In this document: positions 26,201 to 36,959 of the stretch, one piece after another
How the letters are laid out: each line of letters opens with the position of its first letter
Numbering within the stretch: position 1 is the first letter of the stretch
Source of the DNA: Bacilli bacterium
GTDB lineage: Bacteria; Bacillota_I; Bacilli_A; ML615J-28; CAG-698
Direction of reading: 5' to 3'
Assembly (NCBI GenBank): GCA_028691515.1
Contig: JAQUZE010000008.1
Location: forward strand, 1-64,000
DNA: 64,000 bases
Notes under the pieces: generated by a model
What the model saw: the letters and a program-made list of their open reading frames with translations, nothing else
The model's database searches: none
Told to the model about the DNA's origin: nothing
Made by a program: the position numbers and the translations under genes

Positions 26201-28416
26201 TTAAATTACTATTTACATTAATTGGTATATTTTCCTCATTTACTTATGGTTATCAAGATTATAATTTATTAATGTATAGAATTGATTATAATTATACTAT
26301 TGTAGGTGAAGTTGAAAATTATTTGTTAGTTGATGATAATGAATATAAAATGCTTGGTGCTAATGATTATGAATATAGATTTGGATCGTTAAATAAAGGT
26401 AAAATATATGAAGAAAATAATCAAATTTATGTTTTTGGGATTAGAAATAATCAATTTGTTGTTAATATATTTACAAAGTATGGCCTCTTTATTGAAGAAA
26501 AAGTATTGATAAACAATGATATTCTTAATTATAAAATTTTTATTAATAATAATAAGATTTATATTTTGGGAAATATTAATAATTATACAGATAATAATTT
26601 AAATATTGAGGCTAAAAATAAAAATCTTGCAAGAAGTGATATTGCTGTTTATGAATTTGATTTTGAATTTAATGAAATTAACCATAATTTGATTGGTGGG
26701 AAATTAAATGAATCAGTGATTGATGTTACTATTTGTAATGGTATTACTTATATAATTGGACAAAAAGATAAAGAAACTGGTGGTGATTTGGGATATGGTG
26801 GTATCGATACTAAAAGTATTTTTATTGCAAAACTTGATGATAATTTAAATATAAATAATTATATTGTTTTAGACAAATCAATAAATATACTAAGTTTTTT
26901 TAGTTTTAATAATAATTTGTTTTTATCAACTAGTACAAACCTTATTAGTTTTTCAACTGATTTGAAACCCCAAAAGAATCTTAAATACTTAGAAAAAGTA
27001 GGATATATTCATTTAACATGTAATAATGAATTAATCGCATTTTCTAATAATAAAGGTTATGTATATGATGTTATAATAATGGAAGTTATTGATAGTTTTT
27101 ATTATCCAGATAATTTTAATTTTCAAAATATAAATTTTTTTGAAGACATTGATAAGTATATTTTGTGTGAATATGATGATTATTATGTTCTAATAGATAT
27201 TATAAAAACAAAAGATAGTAAAATAAGTGATGTATATATAAAAGATGAGGAAATAGTAGCTGTAAGTAGTGTTTTTGGAGAAGCTAGTTTAATTGAAAAA
27301 ATAGAAGAATATTATTTTGATCCTTTAGTATATGGAGAATATCCATTTAAATATATTATGGAAACAAAAAACAGATTAGAATTTTCAATATTAAATTCAA
27401 AAAGAGTTTTATTAGAGTCCAATGTTATAGAAAATGGGCTTTACCCATGTGGATACAATTTAAAATTTACGGGAAAAGCATATTTAAATGGACAAATTAT
27501 TGTAAATAATTATCCGTTAAATGTTCCTGGTAATTATAAATTACTTTTAGTTGATAATATAAATAATGAAAAATCTTTTAATTTTACTGTTTCAAAGTAT
27601 CAAAGAAAAATAAATGATTTTTATCAAGATTATTTTCAATATGAAATTATTAGAGGGGATAACTTGGAAATAAAATTATATGTTGATAACATTCATGATG
27701 AGTTTATTGGCTTATATGTTAATGAAGAATTATTTGATATTTCCAAAATAAATGAGGAAGAGAATTATATTTCTGTAAATATTAATAATTTGAATGAAAT
27801 TGGTTATTTTCCGTTATTAATTGAAGAACTAGTTTATAAAAAAGAAGGTAATTTATGTAAAGATATAATAAATAATTATTGTTATGTGAAAGTAAATCCT
27901 AAAAATCCTTCATTTAATTTAAGTATAAATGATGATGATAGTTTAATGTTTGAAGTTAATGATAATGATAATAGTTTAAGATCAATAAGATTATATTTGT
28001 ATAATAACAATTTAGAATATTTCTTTGATTATCCTTTTTTTAATGGGGCAGTTATCATTAATAATGTAAACGTTAATGAAACATATAATTTTAGTATTAT
28101 GATAGGTTATTATAGTGGAGGAGAGATTTCTTATACTAATGAAATTATAACGGGAAAAATTGCAATAGAAGATTCTGAATTAGTATTAGGAAATATATAT
28201 TTATTGAATAGTAATGAATCTGATATTAGATGTTCTATAGAAGTTAATGATTTAATTCAAGGTAATGAATTAAAACAATTAAGTTATTTAAATAATGATA
28301 TAATTCTAGATAGTAAATTTAGTTATTTTCCTGTAATAATTTTTTCATTAGTAGTTGGTGGTTTATTATTTGGAACAATAATAATTTTTAGAAATAAAAG
28401 AATTAATAAGTTTTAA
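26197..28416 (+). CDS. Large secreted protein, same architecture, overlapping start (ATGA) with upstream gene
   Basis: Signal MIKLLFTLIGIFSSFTYG; C-terminal FPVIIFSLVVGGLLFGTIIIFRNKRINKF; ATG at 26197 overlaps TGA 26198-26200. Confidence 0.5.
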   Translation: MIKLLFTLIGIFSSFTYGYQDYNLLMYRIDYNYTIVGEVENYLLVDDNEYKMLGANDYEYRFGSLNKGKIYEENNQIYVFGIRNNQFVVNIFTKYGLFIEEKVLINNDILNYKIFINNNKIYILGNINNYTDNNLNIEAKNKNLARSDIAVYEFDFEFNEINHNLIGGKLNESVIDVTICNGITYIIGQKDKETGGDLGYGGIDTKSIFIAKLDDNLNINNYIVLDKSINILSFFSFNNNLFLSTSTNLISFSTDLKPQKNLKYLEKVGYIHLTCNNELIAFSNNKGYVYDVIIMEVIDSFYYPDNFNFQNINFFEDIDKYILCEYDDYYVLIDIIKTKDSKISDVYIKDEEIVAVSSVFGEASLIEKIEEYYFDPLVYGEYPFKYIMETKNRLEFSILNSKRVLLESNVIENGLYPCGYNLKFTGKAYLNGQIIVNNYPLNVPGNYKLLLVDNINNEKSFNFTVSKYQRKINDFYQDYFQYEIIRGDNLEIKLYVDNIHDEFIGLYVNEELFDISKINEEENYISVNINNLNEIGYFPLLIEELVYKKEGNLCKDIINNYCYVKVNPKNPSFNLSINDDDSLMFEVNDNDNSLRSIRLYLYNNNLEYFFDYPFFNGAVIINNVNVNETYNFSIMIGYYSGGEISYTNEIITGKIAIEDSELVLGNIYLLNSNESDIRCSIEVNDLIQGNELKQLSYLNNDIILDSKFSYFPVIIFSLVVGGLLFGTIIIFRNKRINKF

Positions 28417-28429
28417 ATTGATGTAAAAT

Positions 28430-28459
28430 GATTTGCCTTTTAATAGGCAAATTTTTTAT
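28430..28459 (+). terminator. Intrinsic terminator
   Basis: ATTTGCC-ttttaata-GGCAAATTTTTT. Confidence 0.85.
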
Positions 28460-28519
28460 AAGAAAAAAATGAATTTTTATTTTAGATATGATATACTAAA
28501 TAGGTAAAGGTGGAAAAAG

Positions 28520-31500
28520 ATGGAATTCGTAAATTTATACACATTATCTGAATATTCGCTTTTAGAAAGTTCTAATCATATTAATAAACTTTTAAAAAAA
28601 GCAAAAGATTATAAGTATTCAAGTCTTGCAATTACTGATGTTAATAATACTAGTGGTCTTTTTAAGTTTTATAATAAAGCAAAAGAGCTAAATATAAAAC
28701 CAATATTAGGTATTAATATTAGTATTAAATCTGATTACTTTAATTCACTTTTACTATATGCTAAAAATATTCAAGGCTATCAAAATATTTTAGAAATTGC
28801 AAGTTATAAAACTAATTCACCAATTATTTCATTAGAACAATTAACGAATAAGTGTGATGATATAGTTGGTATTATCCCTTCTTGTGAAAATGAAGTTATT
28901 AAATTATTTTATGAAAACAATTTAATTGCTGCAGGATTAAAACTTAATGAATATAAAAATATTATTAAAGATTTATATTTGGGAATTGACTTACAAAGTG
29001 AAAAGAATAATAGAAATATTCAGTCTTTAATTAATTTTGCAAATAATAATGATATTAAATGTGTTGCTATAAATAAAACAATATATTTAGAAAAAGAAGA
29101 TGTTGATGTTTATAAAGTTTTAAGGTGTATTGATTTAGGTATTAATGAATATGCTTTGAAAGAATCTGAAGATAAGATGTTTTTATTAAATCAAAATGAA
29201 GCGATAAACTTGTTTAAAGAGTTCCCAGATTTAATCAAAAATACTAAGGTGATTAGTGATAAATGTAATGTTACAATAGATTTTTCTGGGTATCATCTTC
29301 CTGAATTTAAAATTAATAAAGGTGAAGTAAATGATTATTTAATTAATTTATGTAAAATAGGTTTAAATAAACGTTTAAGAGGAAAAAAATGTAATTTTTC
29401 TGTTTATAAAGAACGATTATTTTTAGAACTTGATGTAATTATAAGAATGGGATTTGCAGATTATTTTTTAATTGTCTATGATTTTATAAAGTATGCAAAA
29501 TCTAATGATATTCTAGTAGGACCAGGAAGGGGATCGGCCCCTGGTTCATTAGTTGCTTATGTTCTGGGTATTACGGATGTAGATCCAATAACTTATAATC
29601 TTCTTTTTGAAAGATTTTTAAATCCAGAGAGAATTAGTATGCCTGATATTGATACTGATTTTCCTGATAAAAAAAGAGATCAAGTAATAAAATATGTGGG
29701 TAAGAAATATGGTGCCGACCATGTAGCTCATATTTGTACTTTTGGCACATTTAAAATTAGGATGGCAATCAGAGATGTTTCTAGAGTTATGCAATTTAAT
29801 GAAAAAATAGTAAATGAAGTGTTAAAGTTTGTAAAAAATGATAATGACAATATCAAGCAATTAGTAGATGAAAATTTGAAGTTTAAAAGAATAATTGAAG
29901 AAAATGATGATATTAAAAAATTAGTCACTTTAGTTAATAAAATTGAAGGGCTTCCTAGACATTTTTCTACTCATGCTGCAGGTATTATTATAACAAAAGA
30001 ACATTTGACTAAATATACAGCCTTACAAAAAGGAGTTAATGATTTATTTCAAACTCAATATGATGCTAGTGATTTAGAAAAACTAGGTTTATTGAAAATG
30101 GATTTTTTAGGATTGAAGAATTTAAGTATTATTGAAGATGTAATTGAACATATTAATTATTATGAAAAAAAAGATTTTAATATTAATAACATAAATTTAT
30201 ATGATAGTAAAACTTTTAAAATATTTTCTACTGGGAATACGGATGGTATTTTCCAATTTGATTCTAGAGGAATGAAAGATTTGCTAATAAAATTAAAAAC
30301 AGAATGTTTTGATGATATTGTTAATGCAAATGCTTTGTATCGTCCTGGACCAATGGAGATGATTAATACATTTGTAAATAGAAAATTTGGGTTTGAAAAA
30401 ATAGAATACATCCATAATGATTTAGCAGATATTCTTAAACCAACTTATGGTATTATTGTTTTTCAAGAACAGATTATGTTGATAGCTCAAAGATTTGCTG
30501 GATATAGTTTAGGACAGGCAGATAGTTTAAGAAGAGCTGTTTCTAAGAAAAATATTGATATTATTGAAAAAGAAAGAGAAAAATTCATTAAAGGTTCAAT
30601 GAATAATGGGTATCAAAATGATCTTGCAAATATAATCTATGATTATATTGCTAAGTTTGCATCATATGGGTTTAATAAAAATCATGCTGTTGCTTATTCT
30701 CGACTTGCTTATATGATGGCTTATTTAAAAGCGCATTATTATAAGTATTTTATGGTTGTTTTAATGAGTTATAATTTAGGTAATGATAATTTAATTAAAA
30801 CTTATTTAAATGATTGTGAGAAAAACAATTTACATGTAAAATTACCATCTATTAATTATAGCAGTGCAAAGTTTGTATTTATAAATAACGAAACATATTT
30901 TCCTTTGCTGGGAATTAAAGGAATTGGAGAAGTTATTTTAAAAAATTTAATTGAGGAAAGAGATGTTAATGGACAGTATATTAATTATTATGATTTTATT
31001 AAAAGAACAAAGAAAATATTAAATAAAAAGAATATTGAGATGTTAGTTGATTCGGGTGCTTTAGATGAGTTTGGATTAACAAGAAAACATATGAATGAAG
31101 AGTATGAAGAAGCACTTATAATAACTGAATATTCAAAAGCTTTTGAAGGAAGATTAATAGAGAGCAAATCAAATAATGAAGAATATAGTTTTGAGGAGAT
31201 TGCAAGACGTGAAAGAGAAGCGTTAGGTCTAAATTTAAAATTTAGTATTTTCAAACGATATGATTTATATAAAAATAAAAATAATTTAAAAAATTTGTCG
31301 GATTTAAGTAAGGGTAATTTCATAAGTGTTATTGTTGGTGTTAGATATATTAGAATAATAAAAACAAAAAAGGGTGAAAATATGGCTTTTTTGCAAATTT
31401 TTGATGATACTGATATAATGGATGCTGTCATTTTTCCGAATGCTTATTTAAAGTATGAAAATATTTTGGAAAGTGATAAGATTTATTATTTAACTGGGAA

Positions 31501-31561
31501 TGTTGATGAGAGAAACGGAAAGCTTCAATTTATTATTAAAGATATAAGAAAAGAGAGATAA
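28520..31561 (+). CDS. dnaE: DNA polymerase III alpha subunit DnaE
   Basis: PHP N-terminus, VGPGRGSAPGSLVAYVLGITDVDPI, PDIDTDFPDKKRD, LYRPGPM, GFNKNHAVAYS. Confidence 0.95.
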   Translation: MEFVNLYTLSEYSLLESSNHINKLLKKAKDYKYSSLAITDVNNTSGLFKFYNKAKELNIKPILGINISIKSDYFNSLLLYAKNIQGYQNILEIASYKTNSPIISLEQLTNKCDDIVGIIPSCENEVIKLFYENNLIAAGLKLNEYKNIIKDLYLGIDLQSEKNNRNIQSLINFANNNDIKCVAINKTIYLEKEDVDVYKVLRCIDLGINEYALKESEDKMFLLNQNEAINLFKEFPDLIKNTKVISDKCNVTIDFSGYHLPEFKINKGEVNDYLINLCKIGLNKRLRGKKCNFSVYKERLFLELDVIIRMGFADYFLIVYDFIKYAKSNDILVGPGRGSAPGSLVAYVLGITDVDPITYNLLFERFLNPERISMPDIDTDFPDKKRDQVIKYVGKKYGADHVAHICTFGTFKIRMAIRDVSRVMQFNEKIVNEVLKFVKNDNDNIKQLVDENLKFKRIIEENDDIKKLVTLVNKIEGLPRHFSTHAAGIIITKEHLTKYTALQKGVNDLFQTQYDASDLEKLGLLKMDFLGLKNLSIIEDVIEHINYYEKKDFNINNINLYDSKTFKIFSTGNTDGIFQFDSRGMKDLLIKLKTECFDDIVNANALYRPGPMEMINTFVNRKFGFEKIEYIHNDLADILKPTYGIIVFQEQIMLIAQRFAGYSLGQADSLRRAVSKKNIDIIEKEREKFIKGSMNNGYQNDLANIIYDYIAKFASYGFNKNHAVAYSRLAYMMAYLKAHYYKYFMVVLMSYNLGNDNLIKTYLNDCEKNNLHVKLPSINYSSAKFVFINNETYFPLLGIKGIGEVILKNLIEERDVNGQYINYYDFIKRTKKILNKKNIEMLVDSGALDEFGLTRKHMNEEYEEALIITEYSKAFEGRLIESKSNNEEYSFEEIARREREALGLNLKFSIFKRYDLYKNKNNLKNLSDLSKGNFISVIVGVRYIRIIKTKKGENMAFLQIFDDTDIMDAVIFPNAYLKYENILESDKIYYLTGNVDERNGKLQFIIKDIRKER

Positions 31562-31563
31562 AT

Positions 31564-32520
31564 ATGGTAAAAAGAATAGGTGTTTTAACTGCTGGTGGAG
31601 ATGCTCCAGGAATGAATGCTGCAATTAGAGCTGTTGCAAGAACAGGGATGACTTATGGTTTGGAGCTTTATGGTATTCATGATGGTTATTTAGGAATGTA
31701 TGAAGGTAGAATTGAGCCAATGAATAGAAAATCAGTTTCTGAAAAAATGAGTAATGGAGGCACTTTTTTAGGAACTGCTAGATTAGCCGATTTTGCACTT
31801 GAAGAAGTTAGAAAAGTTGCAATAAGTAAATTAAAAGAGTTTGGAATTGATGCTGTTGTTGCTATAGGTGGTGATGGAACTTATAGGGGAGCTTTAGCTT
31901 TGCATGAAATGGGAATTAAGACTGTTGCTATTCCAGCAACTATTGATAATGATATTGAGGGTACTGATTTTACGATAGGTTTTGATACAGCATTGCAAAC
32001 AATCGTAGAGGCAGTGGACAAATTAAGAGATACTTCAAGTTCTCATGGGAGATGTTCTATTGTAGAAGTTATGGGTAGAAATTGTGGAGATCTTGCAATT
32101 TGGACAGGCATTGCAACAGGTGCAGAATATGTTATTTGTAAAGAAGTTGGTTATAATTTAAAAGATGTATTAGCAAATATTAATAAAGCAGCATTAGTTA
32201 AAAATCATGCTATTATTATAGTTGCTGAAAATATGGTTAATCTTAATGAACTTGCAAAACAAGTAGGAGAAAACACGCCTTTTGAAGCAAGAACTACTAT
32301 TTTAGGCCACGTTCAACGTGGTGGGTCACCAACACCAAGAGATAGGGTTTTAGCTTCTCAAATGGGTAGTGCTGCTATTCATGCATTGATGAAGGATGAG
32401 AGTGGCATTTCAGTTGCATTTAAAAATAACAAAATTATTACTATACCAATTAAAAATGCCATTAAGCAAGATGATACTCAAGTTTTGGATATGTGTAAGT
32501 TATTTAAAGAATTATGGTAA
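31564..32520 (+). CDS. pfkA: 6-phosphofructokinase
   Basis: RIGVLTAGGDAPGMNAAIRAV, AIGGDGTYRGA, PATIDNDIEGTDFTIGFDTAL, LGHVQRGGSPTPRDR. Confidence 0.96.
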   Translation: MVKRIGVLTAGGDAPGMNAAIRAVARTGMTYGLELYGIHDGYLGMYEGRIEPMNRKSVSEKMSNGGTFLGTARLADFALEEVRKVAISKLKEFGIDAVVAIGGDGTYRGALALHEMGIKTVAIPATIDNDIEGTDFTIGFDTALQTIVEAVDKLRDTSSSHGRCSIVEVMGRNCGDLAIWTGIATGAEYVICKEVGYNLKDVLANINKAALVKNHAIIIVAENMVNLNELAKQVGENTPFEARTTILGHVQRGGSPTPRDRVLASQMGSAAIHALMKDESGISVAFKNNKIITIPIKNAIKQDDTQVLDMCKLFKELW

Positions 32521-32525
32521 AAATT

Positions 32526-32556
32526 CTAAAGATATATGAAAATATATCTTTTTTTA
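32526..32556 (+). terminator. Intrinsic terminator
   Basis: AAAGATATAT-gaaa-ATATATCTTTTTTT. Confidence 0.8.
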
Positions 32557-32644
32557 TAAATCTAGTGACTGTAAATGTTTTTATTGTATTTAAAAATTTA
32601 TTAAAAAATGTTATAATACAATATAAACAATGAAGAGGTAAATT

Positions 32645-34573
32645 ATGAGCAAAAATAAAAAAACTTTTTATGTCACAACTCCAATTTATTATGCAAGTGG
32701 AACAGTTCATATAGGAAATTCTTATACAACGATTGCTGCAGATACAATGGCAAGGTTTAATCGACTTATTGGTAATGAAACTTTATTTTTAACGGGTATG
32801 GATGAGCATGGCCAAAAAATTGAGGAAGCAGCAAAGAAAGCTGGAAGAAAACCCAAACCTTTTGTTGATGATTTAGCTTTAGAAATTAAAAATATTTGGA
32901 ATAATTTGGACATTTCTAATGATATATTCATTAGAACCTCTGATAGTGAACATATACAGGGTGTTCAAAAAATATTTGAAAAGCTTTTAGAACAAAAAGA
33001 TATATATTTAGATAAGTATTCAGGAGATTATTGTGTTGCTTGTGAATCTTTTTTTACAAAAACACAAATTATTGAAGAAGGAATATGTCCAGATTGTGGG
33101 AAAAAGACAATTAAATTAGAAGAAGAAACTTATTTTTTAAATTTGAAAAAATATTCTAATAAATTATTAAAATATATAAATGATAATCCTGATTTTATTC
33201 AACCTGAAACAAGAAAAAATGAAGTGATTTCTTTTATTGAACAAGGATTAGAAAATTTAAGTGTTAGTAGAACTAGTTTTAATTGGGGTGTACCTGTATT
33301 GTCAAACCCCAAACATGTTGTCTATGTTTGGATTGATGCTTTAAGTAATTATATAACTGCTTTAGGATATGGAAGTATTAATAATAGTCAATTTAATAAA
33401 TATTGGGTACAAGGTGATGAAGTAGTTCATATTGTTGGTAAAGATATTTTAAGATTTCATGCAATTTATTGGCCAATTATGTTAATGGCTTTAAATATAC
33501 CTATTAAATTTAAACTTTATGTTCATGGATGGGTTTTAATGAAAGAGGGAAAAATGAGTAAATCTACTGGAAATTTGGTTTATCCCTTAGATGTTACAAA
33601 AAGATATGGTGTTGATGCTTTAAGATATTATTTATTACGTGAATTACCTTTAGGAAATGACTGCTATTTTAGTTATGAAAGATTTATTGAAAAATATAAT
33701 GCTGATTTAGCAAATGATTTAGGTAATTTAGTAAGTAGGACAGTTTCAATGGCCAATAAATATTTAAATGGTGAAGTATTAAAAACTGAATCTAATTTAA
33801 TTTATTCGAAAGATTTAAAGAAATTAGCTAATGAAGTTGTAAAAGATTATGATAATAGTATAAAAAATTTTAGAATTCAAGATTCTTTGATTTCCTTATG
33901 GACTTTAATTAGCAAAACAAATAAATATGTTGATGAAACTGAACCATGGAAATTGGCTAAAGAGGAAAAGAATAAAGAATTGATTAAAGAAGTAATTTAT
34001 CATTTAATCGAATCAATAAGAGTAATTAGTATATTATTAAGTTCGATTTTGCCATCTACATCTCTTAAAATTCAAGATGTATTAAATTTAAAAAATGATG
34101 ATATTAAATATCAAAATATTTATTTTGGCTTTTTAAGTAGTACAATTATAAAAGTTAAGGCTATTGTTTTATTTAAACGTCTTGATAAAGATGAAGAACT
34201 TGAATATCAAACTAATAAAAAACAAGGGATAGAAACTATGAAAGTTAAAGAAGAAATAACTATTGATGATTTTAATAAATTAGATTTTAGAATAGGAAAA
34301 ATCATTAAATGCGAAAAAGCAGAAAATGCTGATAAGCTTTTAATATTACAAGTTGATATTAATGGAAATATTAAACAAATTGTTTCCAGTATAGCTGATA
34401 ATTATGAAACTGAAGAATTGGTTGGTAAAAAAATAGTTGTTTTAGTAAATTTAAAAGCAACTAAATTTAGAGGGTATTTATCTGAGGGTATGCTTCTTGC
34501 AGCATCAAATAAAGATGGACAATTAGAAGTGCTAGAAGTAAATAAATTAGATAATGATGCGGTGGTGGATTAA
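32645..34573 (+). CDS. metG: Methionyl-tRNA synthetase with C-terminal tRNA-binding domain
   Basis: TPIYYASGTVHIGNSYTT, KMSKSTGNLV, C-terminal DFRIGKIIKCEKAENADKLLILQVD. Confidence 0.95.
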   Translation: MSKNKKTFYVTTPIYYASGTVHIGNSYTTIAADTMARFNRLIGNETLFLTGMDEHGQKIEEAAKKAGRKPKPFVDDLALEIKNIWNNLDISNDIFIRTSDSEHIQGVQKIFEKLLEQKDIYLDKYSGDYCVACESFFTKTQIIEEGICPDCGKKTIKLEEETYFLNLKKYSNKLLKYINDNPDFIQPETRKNEVISFIEQGLENLSVSRTSFNWGVPVLSNPKHVVYVWIDALSNYITALGYGSINNSQFNKYWVQGDEVVHIVGKDILRFHAIYWPIMLMALNIPIKFKLYVHGWVLMKEGKMSKSTGNLVYPLDVTKRYGVDALRYYLLRELPLGNDCYFSYERFIEKYNADLANDLGNLVSRTVSMANKYLNGEVLKTESNLIYSKDLKKLANEVVKDYDNSIKNFRIQDSLISLWTLISKTNKYVDETEPWKLAKEEKNKELIKEVIYHLIESIRVISILLSSILPSTSLKIQDVLNLKNDDIKYQNIYFGFLSSTIIKVKAIVLFKRLDKDEELEYQTNKKQGIETMKVKEEITIDDFNKLDFRIGKIIKCEKAENADKLLILQVDINGNIKQIVSSIADNYETEELVGKKIVVLVNLKATKFRGYLSEGMLLAASNKDGQLEVLEVNKLDNDAVVD

Positions 34574-35865
34574 TGGTTATATTATCATCACTTCAAACAT
34601 CATTTTTAATACCAATATTAATTATTTTAGGGATTTCAGCAGCTATAGAGTTATTTTTATGTAGTATTAATGTTAAGGTTATACCAGCGTTTGTTATAGA
34701 AATATTAATCGGTATAGCAATTGCTCCTTGGTTTAATAAATATATAATTGAATTAGAAATGGTTTCTTTTATTAACGCTTTATACATCGTTGGATTATCT
34801 CTAATTATTTTCTTATCTGGATATGAAGTTGAATTAGGCTTGTTGAAAGATAATGAACGAACTGGAAGTAAACATATTAATGTTTTTCGGATTGCTTTAG
34901 GGATATTTATTGCAGTATTATCAATTTCTGTTGGTTTAGGCTTTTTTATGTTTTTTACTCAGGATATAAGCATTAGTGAAAAGTGGTTACAAACTGGATT
35001 ATTACTTAGTATTGTATTTTCATCAAGTTTTGCTGGTTTAGTATCGCCATTAATTCATATTCAAAAAATGCAAAATACTATTCTAGGAAAAATATTTGAT
35101 ATTTTTTCTGATTTGTCTGAAATTATATCGATAATTTTATTATCAATTTTTATGATTATTACTGGTGTTACTAGTGGGCTAATTTGGATTTTATTAGTAA
35201 TGATTTTGATTTTAGTATTGTGGAGTAGATTATCATCTCGAAGATCATTTTTTGAAAAAGTAACATCAATTACTGATTATAAACAGTTGCCAGTTAGAAT
35301 GTTGATAATGTTAATATTAGGATTGGTATTGTTAAGTGATTTAGCTGGTGTAGAATATATTTTAGGCGCGTATGCGGCAGGGATGGTAACAAGAAGTGCT
35401 AATATCAAGAAAGAAACTTTTAAGAAGGTTGAACATATAATATATGCATTTTTTGTTCCGTTGTTTTTTGTAATTGTTGGAACAAGAATTGATATTGTTT
35501 CTTTTGTAAAAGAAGGAATTAATATTGTTCATGTACTTTATATTTTAATTGGTTTATTGGTTGCTAGAATTCCAATGTTATATTTATTGAGATGGTTTAA
35601 ATTAAAAAAATTATTACCAATGATTTTATTAAGTACAACGACAATTATTGTTTGTATTGCTGCCAGTCATATTGGAGTTCATCTAGAATTATTTACAGAA
35701 GCTTTTGGTGATGCAATAGTTCTTGCTGGAATTATAACTTGTATTGTTACTCCGATAATCTTTAGAGTAGTTTTTCCACTTGGGGAGCATACTGATTCAT
35801 ATCGTTTACAAAATTTAGTTAATCAAGAAGAATTGTTTAAGGATCATGAAAAAAGAAAAATTTAA
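34573..35865 (+). CDS. Cation:proton antiporter (Na+/H+ exchanger / KefB-like, CPA2)
   Basis: Multi-pass; LAGVEYILGAYAAGMVTRSANIKKETFKKVEHIIYAFFVPLFFVIVGTRIDI. Confidence 0.8.
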   Translation: MVILSSLQTSFLIPILIILGISAAIELFLCSINVKVIPAFVIEILIGIAIAPWFNKYIIELEMVSFINALYIVGLSLIIFLSGYEVELGLLKDNERTGSKHINVFRIALGIFIAVLSISVGLGFFMFFTQDISISEKWLQTGLLLSIVFSSSFAGLVSPLIHIQKMQNTILGKIFDIFSDLSEIISIILLSIFMIITGVTSGLIWILLVMILILVLWSRLSSRRSFFEKVTSITDYKQLPVRMLIMLILGLVLLSDLAGVEYILGAYAAGMVTRSANIKKETFKKVEHIIYAFFVPLFFVIVGTRIDIVSFVKEGINIVHVLYILIGLLVARIPMLYLLRWFKLKKLLPMILLSTTTIIVCIAASHIGVHLELFTEAFGDAIVLAGIITCIVTPIIFRVVFPLGEHTDSYRLQNLVNQEELFKDHEKRKI

Positions 35866-35917
35866 TTTTTATTTATTAATATGTCATAAAAATATTGGCT
35901 ATGCGAGATGATTTTGT

Positions 35918-35946
35918 TTGACTTTTTGTAGTGCTTATAGTATTAT
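35918..35946 (+). promoter_or_regulatory. Promoter of rplM-rpsI
   Basis: TTGACT, 17-bp spacer, TATTAT. Confidence 0.75.
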
Positions 35947-35952
35947 ATATAA

Positions 35953-36025
35953 GGTACATTTTAAACCCGAAAGCCCTCTGTTTAAATATGCCCACATATT
36001 TAAATAATTTTAAAAAATTATAGGA
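35953..36025 (+). promoter_or_regulatory. Candidate L13 leader (ribosomal-protein autoregulatory RNA)
   Basis: Position between promoter and rplM; TTTAAACCCGAAAGCCCTCTGTTTAAA hairpin plus GCCCACATATTTAAATAA. Confidence 0.5.
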
Positions 36026-36035
36026 GGAAATAATT

Positions 36036-36473
36036 ATGAGTAAATCATTTATGGCTAATGCACAAAATGTAGAGCGTAAATGGTATGTTGTTGATGCAAC
36101 AAATCTAGTGTTAGGTAGAATCTCAACTGAGGTTGCTACATTACTTCGTGGAAAACATAAGCCAACATTTACACCACATGTAGATTGTGGGGATTATGTT
36201 ATTATTGTTAATAGCGAAAAAGTAGCTCTTACAGGAGATAAACTTAATAAAAAAATGTATTACCGTCATTCAGGATATCCTGGAGGATTGAAAAGTAGAA
36301 CAGCTAAAGTTATGTTAGAAGTTCAACCACAAAAAGTATTAGAAAAATCAATTAGAGGCATGTTGCCTAAAGGATCTTTAGGTGATGACATGTATCGTAA
36401 ACTTTATGTTTATGTTGGTCCTGAACATCCACATCAGGCTCAAAAACCAGAAGTTTATAACTTGAAAGGTTAG
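36036..36473 (+). CDS. rplM: 50S ribosomal protein L13
   Basis: [44 protein letters not shown]. Confidence 0.97.
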   Translation: MSKSFMANAQNVERKWYVVDATNLVLGRISTEVATLLRGKHKPTFTPHVDCGDYVIIVNSEKVALTGDKLNKKMYYRHSGYPGGLKSRTAKVMLEVQPQKVLEKSIRGMLPKGSLGDDMYRKLYVYVGPEHPHQAQKPEVYNLKG

Positions 36474-36484
36474 GAGGAAAGAAA

Positions 36485-36877
36485 ATGGCAAAAGTACAAT
36501 ATTATGGCACAGGAAGAAGAAAAAGTTCTGTAGCTAGAGTACGTCTAGTACCAGGCTCAGGTCAAATTACTATTAATGGCCGTTCTTTTATTGATTACAT
36601 TCCATCAGCAGCAATTCGCTTGGATGTATTACAACCTCTTAATTTAACTAATACAACTTCTAGTTATGATGTATTAGTAAACGTATTGGGTGGAGGTATT
36701 TCAGGACAAGCAGGTGCTATCAGACATGGTATTACTAGAGCTTTAATGGAATTAAATCCTGATTTCCGTTCAGTTTTGAAAAAAGCAGGAATGGTTACAA
36801 GGGATCCTCGTGCTAAAGAACGTAAAAAATATGGTCTTAAAAAGGCACGTCGTGCACCACAATTCTCAAAACGTTAA
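36485..36877 (+). CDS. rpsI: 30S ribosomal protein S9
   Basis: [19 protein letters not shown]...[25 protein letters not shown]. Confidence 0.97.
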   Translation: MAKVQYYGTGRRKSSVARVRLVPGSGQITINGRSFIDYIPSAAIRLDVLQPLNLTNTTSSYDVLVNVLGGGISGQAGAIRHGITRALMELNPDFRSVLKKAGMVTRDPRAKERKKYGLKKARRAPQFSKR

Positions 36878-36883
36878 GTTTTA

Positions 36884-36914
36884 CTTGCAAGCTATTAGCT
36901 TGCATTTTTTTTAG
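36884..36914 (+). terminator. Intrinsic terminator
   Basis: TGCAAGC-tatta-GCTTGCATTTTTTT. Confidence 0.85.
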
Positions 36915-36959
36915 TTTGGTTTAAGAAGTTGTGATATAATATATAAGAGGTAAAAAAAT

